Source: Tubiluchus corallicola (taxonomy: Eukaryota > Priapulida > Priapulimorpha > Priapulimorphida > Tubiluchidae). From it: 32,997 nucleotides of DNA. Below the pieces are notes generated by a model. It was not told the DNA's origin and did not search any database. It worked only from the letters and a program-made list of their open reading frames with translations. A program made the position numbers and the translations under genes. Location of the stretch: contig JAQGDQ010001599.1 of NCBI GenBank assembly GCA_030141605.1, positions 1 through 32,997 of the forward strand. Direction: 5' to 3'. Of this stretch, positions 28,216 through 32,997 are shown piece after piece. The stretch's first letter is position 1. Every line of letters starts with the position of its first letter.

Positions 28216-28739
28216 TCTTGCTGTTACTTATTTAGATTTATTAGCTCTCTAATTCCTGTGATGGACACTCGTTGTTGTGGTGGGTGTCGTGCGTGGTCCA
28301 ACAATTGAATGGAATATCAAGGAGCAACACACAAAATGATTGCAACCAGCTCTTTAAGATCCCAGTGGACGAATAAACATGTAAATATGTACTACCTAAG
28401 TGGTTGATCTCAAGAACTAAATGGACAGAGAAGGTCAATACTATGACGTGGAGTTCCGGGGAAGAGGGGGCTGGTCAGCACCAAGTCAATTGCAATTTCA
28501 TTCTCCGATTTTACATGTCTCATTCATGTACAGTTAGTTAGTTTATTGACCATAATAATAGTTACATGTACATTACGTATACAAATGATCTTTACGGTGC
28601 ATATTAAATAACACATTACTATACAGCTATGATTAAGCACACAGAAGATGAAAACATATTAAATAAAAACACTTAAATTTTCCCCCTGCTAAATATCAAA
28701 CGTATTTCAAATTTCAAAACACAGTTTAAAGAATTCGTT
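28216..28739. other. Non-coding stretch; possible LINE tail at 28534-28690
   Basis: Around 28540 the sequence GTTTATTGACCATAATAATA resembles, in the same orientation, the LINE tail at 26262-26285 (GCTTATTGACTATAAATACA). It is probably the 3' end of another minus-strand copy. Nothing else is recognised. Confidence 0.35.
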
Positions 28740-29103
28740 CAAAGGAAGACAGGATGATTTTTTACATACTACCCCATTTTCAAGTAAGGTAAAAAGAATA
28801 CATTTTCACACAATTAATATTGCAAAAGCGTTTCTGATAATCAAAATAATAGATTAAACTTTTGTTTAACGGCGGGCGTGCTCAGCTATTGACATCACAA
28901 ACTAACATAATTTTCAGCAGCTAAAATATTCCATTGAACTACACTGCTACTGTAAGAGATTCAGTGTATTGTTACTAGGCAAGTTTTAAGATAAAAATTG
29001 AAATTTCAATTCGCTGCTGTGCTGATGCAGGAGCTGTCGAAGGTGGCAAAACGCATGTAACAGCGAAGAACTAGTAGCGCAAACGTAAAATTGTATTTGT
29101 GTG
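28740..29103 (+). repeat. Dispersed repeat, copy B (first copy at 3316-3760)
   Basis: Same block order and orientation as copy A, beginning AAAGGAAGACAGGATG and ending near GAACTAGTAGCGCAAACG. It is shorter because of deletions around CAGTAAAAATATTCC and after GAGCTGTCGAAGGTG. The two copies are well diverged, so this is an old family. Confidence 0.75.
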
Positions 29104-29208
29104 TATGGCAGATTTTTTTTTAAATTCTGTCTGCCCACGTCGACCCTATAGGACTATTAGATACCCTTGATCTAGTACTAGTACCAGATGAGTTGTTAAT
29201 ACAAAAGA

Positions 29209-29289
29209 CAACAATAACAATAACAATAACTATAATAATAACAACAACAACAGCAGCAGCTGCAACAACAACAACAACAATAATAATAA
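29209..29289 (+). repeat. (AAC)n/(AAT)n compound trinucleotide microsatellite
   Basis: Runs of ACAATA, ATAACA, CAACAA, CAGCAG and AATAAT with few interruptions. The Thr/Ile-rich frame across it is an artefact. Confidence 0.95.
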
Positions 29290-30761
29290 GGGTACTTGAT
29301 ACTTGTTTCCAAAGCGACTATTATTACCTGCATGTTATCTCATACAACCTGCGTGTCTCTATAATGAACCAGCAGCATCATTTCTTGTCTTTGGTATGAC
29401 TACACCAGAATTGAACCCACAACCAGAAGGAATGCACGCTAACATTGAGCTATACCTCCGGTCTAGAATATTTTTTATTTTATTTTTGTGTAAAAGCATG
29501 ATGGTTACGTGTTTTACTTTACTGATACGGAGAAACAATTATGAGAGCGAAAGAGTTTAAGATAGAATAAATACGAATACTAAAAAGACAAGCGAAGAAA
29601 ACAATCCTCATAAATGAAGCTTGAAAAATTTCGTATCACCTGACATGCTGTCGTGTTGCATGCAAAGTTTGGGTTAGCAAAACACTGTGAAAGAAATGTA
29701 AATTTAAACTCAGTTGATCATTAAGAGCAGCTATTTTGACGGACAGTCGATTTGTAGCAAGTCTAGATAACATTGCATAAAGTTTGAAAAAATAATCAGA
29801 GCATTCGTTGCATACACGACACTAACCAAGCAAAAATACGAATTACTGTATCTTGTCCATAAGTTTAATAATGTGTTTTGGTGCATGCTGGGATAGTGAA
29901 ACAGTGACGTTTTCCAGCATACCTTTGATATATAGGCATTTAAATTATCAAGAATTATCTTTTCTAGTTACATAAGTCGAACATAAGTTTCCAACAGCTA
30001 AGCGTAATGCTAATTAATTTAACTTTTTATGGATATATTTTTAATTTCCATTTTCTTCCCGCTTCAAACAGAATGAAAATTTATATCAGCAGTCCTTGGC
30101 ACATTTTAAAAAAGATTGATACGAAACACATTCTGTTGCTTCAACGCTGCCATTCCAATATTGATTCACTTGAGAATTGTGTAGGTGGCGCTCCTCTTTG
30201 AGAAGTGTTTCCAGAACCTTCCAACCTAGAAAATCACAAGAATGCTTTTGTAGTAGATCTCTGTCTCTAAGTAAATTTCAGCGATCATTAAAGTGCAGAC
30301 TCACTAAGCTGAACTTGACGATTGTTTGACCGACTTAGACTGAATCTAGTCTTACATTTCACAGAATAAAGATGGTGACGATTGCATTAATCTTGACATT
30401 AACGATGACGGCGACAATAAAAAGTACTATTAAAACATTATATATTACTTTTGAATAGTTCATTGGAATGAAAAAAATATGGCCTATCTTATTAGAAACA
30501 CAATTTTTTGACATCTCTTATGCACTGCCGGCTAAGAATATAACATCCTTATGTAAAATAAGACATGTCCACTGGAATAGGAGGTGCCTGGTCAATACCC
30601 AGTAGGTTTACAGATAGCAAATCTGCTTTAACTGACTGTTCATAAATTGAGACTTGACTTCAGATCCCCCTGCTAACTTACAGCGACATGTACACTTTCT
30701 ACACTAAATCAAGATTGGGGTATTCAATGTATAAACCAGAGCAGAAGAATAACGCCGAAGA
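29290..30761. other. Non-coding stretch, nothing firm
   Basis: AT-rich with short frames lacking domain character (for example 29303-29560 and 30007-30201). At about 29884 GCATGCTGGGA matches half of a known vertebrate ZNF143-type motif, too little to call. No gene or RNA is supported. Confidence 0.4.
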
Positions 30762-32997
30762 AACTTAACTATACTACTCAAGAGTGACACGCAGACAACT
30801 TAACAGTACTATTCAAGAGTGACACACAGACAACTTAACAGTGCTGTTCATGAATGATACGGAGACAAGTTAATTGTACTATTCAAGAGTGATACGGAGA
30901 CAACTTAACAGTACTATTCAAGAGTGATACGGAGACAAGTTAACTATTCTACTCAAGAGTGACACTGAGACAACTTAACTGTACTATTCAAGAATGATTC
31001 GCAGACAAGTTAACTATTCTACTCAAGAGTGACATTGAGACAACTTAATTGTACTATTCACGAATGATTCGCAGACAAGTTAACTATTCTACTCAAGAGT
31101 GACACTGAGACAACTTAACTATACTATTCAAGAATGATTCGCAGACAAGTTAACTATTCTACTCAAGAGTGACATTGAGACAACTTAACTGTACTATTCA
31201 AGAGTGATGCGGAGACAAGTTAACTATTCTACTCAAGAGCGACATTGAGACAACTTAACTATACTATTCAAGAATGATTCGCAGACAAGTTAACTATTCT
31301 ACTCAAGAGTGACATTGAGACAACTTAACTATACTATTCAAGAATGATTCGCAGACAAGTTAGCTATGCTACTCAAGAGTGACATTGAGACAACTTAACT
31401 GTACTATTCAAGAGTGATGCGGAGACAAGTTAGCTATTCTACTCAAGAGCGACATTGAGACAACTTAACTGTACTATTCAAGAATGATTCGCAGACAAGT
31501 TAACTATTCTACTCAAGAGCGACATTGAGACAACTTAACTGTACTATTCAAGAGTGATGCGGAGACAAGTTAGCTGTACTACTCAAGAATGACATTGAGA
31601 CAACTTAACTGTACTATTCAAGAGTGATGCGGAGACAAATTAACTATTCTACTCAAGAGTGACACTGAGACAACTTAACTGTACTATTAAAGAATGATTC
31701 GCAGACAAGTTAGCTATGCTACTCAAGAGTGACATTGAGACAACTTAACTGTACTATTCAAGAGTGATGCGGAGACAAATTAACTATTCTACTCAAGAGC
31801 GACATTGAGACAACTTAATTGTACTATTCAAGAATGATGCGGAGACAAGTTAGCTATTCTACTCAAGCGTGACATTGAGACAACTTAACTGTACTATTCA
31901 AGAGTGATTCGCAGACAAGTTAACTATTCTACTTAAGAGTGACATTGAGACAACTTAATTGTACTATTCAAGAGTGATTCGCAGACAAGTTAACTATTCT
32001 ACTCAAGAGTGACATTGAGACAACTTAATTGTACTATTCAAGAATGATTCGCAGACAAGTTAACTATTCTACTTAAGAGTGACATTGAGACAACTTAACT
32101 GTACTATTCAAGAATGATTCGCAGACAAGTTAACTATTCTACTCAAGAATGACATTGAGACAACTTAACTGTACTATTCAAGAGTGATTCGCAGACAAGT
32201 TAACTATTCTACTCAAGAGTGACATTGAGACAACTTAATTGTACTATTCAAGAATGATTCGCAGACAAGTTAACTATTCTACTCAAGAGTGACATTGAGA
32301 CAACTTAATTGTACTATTCAAGGTGATTCGCAGACAAGTTAACTATTCTACTCAAGAGTGACATTGAGACAACTTAACTGTACTATTCAAGAATGATTCG
32401 CAGACAAGTTAACTATTCTACTCAAGAGTGACATTGAGACAACTTAATTGTACTATTCAAGAATGATTCGCAGACAAGTTAACTATTCTACTCAAGAGTG
32501 ACATTGAGACAACTTAATTGTACTATTCAAGAATGATTCGCAGACAAGTTAACTATTCTACTCAAGAGCGACATTGAGACAACTTAACTGTACTATTCAA
32601 GAATGATTCGCAGACAAGTTAACTATTCTACTCAAGAGTGACATTGAGACAACTTAACTGTACTATTCAAGAATGATTCGCAGACAAGTTAACTATTCTA
32701 CTCAAGAGTGACATTGAGACAACTTAATTGTACTATTCAAGAATGATTCGCAGACAAGTTAACTATTCTACTCAAGAGCGACATTGAGACAACTTAACTG
32801 TACTATTCAAGAATGATTCGCAGACAAGTTAACTATTCTACTCAAGAGTGACATTGAGACAACTTAATTGTACTATTCAAGAGTGATTCGCAGACAAGTT
32901 AACTATTCTACTCAAGAGTGACATTGAGACAACTTAATTGTACTATTCAAGAATGATTCGCAGACAAGTTAACCATTCTACTCAAGAGTGACATTGA
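30762..32997. repeat. 35-bp satellite evolving into a 70-bp dimeric higher-order repeat; runs past window end
   Basis: The left edge (about 30762-30930) is made of plain 35-bp monomers such as AGAGTGATACGGAGACAACT + TAACAGTACTATTCA. From about 30930 two monomer types alternate strictly: type 1 has GACATTGAGACAACTTAA and TGTACTATTCA, type 2 has GATTCGCAGACAAGTTAACT and ATTCTACTCA, giving a 70-bp period to the end. About 64 monomers are in view. One monomer near 32321 is 34 bp (CAAGGTGATTCG). Type 2 is more variable (GATGCGGAG variants) in the left half and homogenised on the right. No open frame persists. Confidence 0.99.

Noticed and set aside
29880-29900. GCATGCTGGGA, half of a ZNF143-type site, suggesting a nearby small nuclear RNA gene
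   Set aside because: No snRNA-like sequence, PSE or terminator was found around it.

Overview
The window is nuclear DNA from a metazoan, most likely a marine-type invertebrate. The evidence is AT-rich sequence, GT..AG-spliced animal gene families (a trypsin-like protease and a C-type lectin), two intronless rhodopsin-type GPCR genes, and a dense layer of decayed retroelements (CR1/L2/jockey-like LINEs, a Penelope-like element, BEL/Pao), DNA-transposon relics and very long minisatellites. I see no bacterial operons, no CRISPR array and no complete virus. The phylum cannot be fixed by eye. Several ORFs that begin at GTG or TTG are not plausible starts in such a genome, so I moved the start or treated them as exon or relic fragments.

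Layout. 1-5240: the last two coding exons of a trypsin-like serine protease (2270-2396 and 4823-5020, + strand). Their 2.4 kb intron holds a Penelope-like GIY-YIG fragment, one copy of a dispersed repeat and a non-autonomous hAT-like element. 5240-7700: a LINE reverse-transcriptase relic, a possible minus-strand coding segment, and the terminal exon of a C-type lectin domain gene. 7800-12100: a 5S-rRNA-derived fragment with a (GTGA)n tail, two LINE 3' ends, a 76-bp tandem duplication and a 0.4 kb polypyrimidine tract. 12214-13242: GPCR 1 (+). 13280-17690: microsatellite and G-poor sequence, a duplicated 149-bp segment that keeps a reading frame, and a 15-bp repeat encoding (x-L-G-P-x)n. 17697-20408: a 33-bp minisatellite of about 82 units. 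20383-21402: GPCR 2 (-), whose last codons and stop lie inside that minisatellite. 21900-28220: LINE and BEL/Pao gag relics, a 44/48-bp minisatellite with a 232-bp higher-order repeat, a MITE, and a 65-bp minisatellite with a 475-bp higher-order period. 28740-29103: the second copy of the dispersed repeat. 30762-end: a 35-bp satellite that turns into a 70-bp dimeric higher-order repeat and runs off the window.

How it fits together. The four protein genes with recognisable function are a secreted protease, a lectin domain and two related class A receptors. They show no sign of acting as one pathway. The GPCRs are diverged paralogues in opposite orientation about 7 kb apart, both lacking the proline of the TM7 NPxxY motif. 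The most unusual content is structural: four independent tandem arrays totalling about 7 kb, three with higher-order organisation, one forming the end of a receptor coding sequence, and one open for more than 700 codons on both strands.
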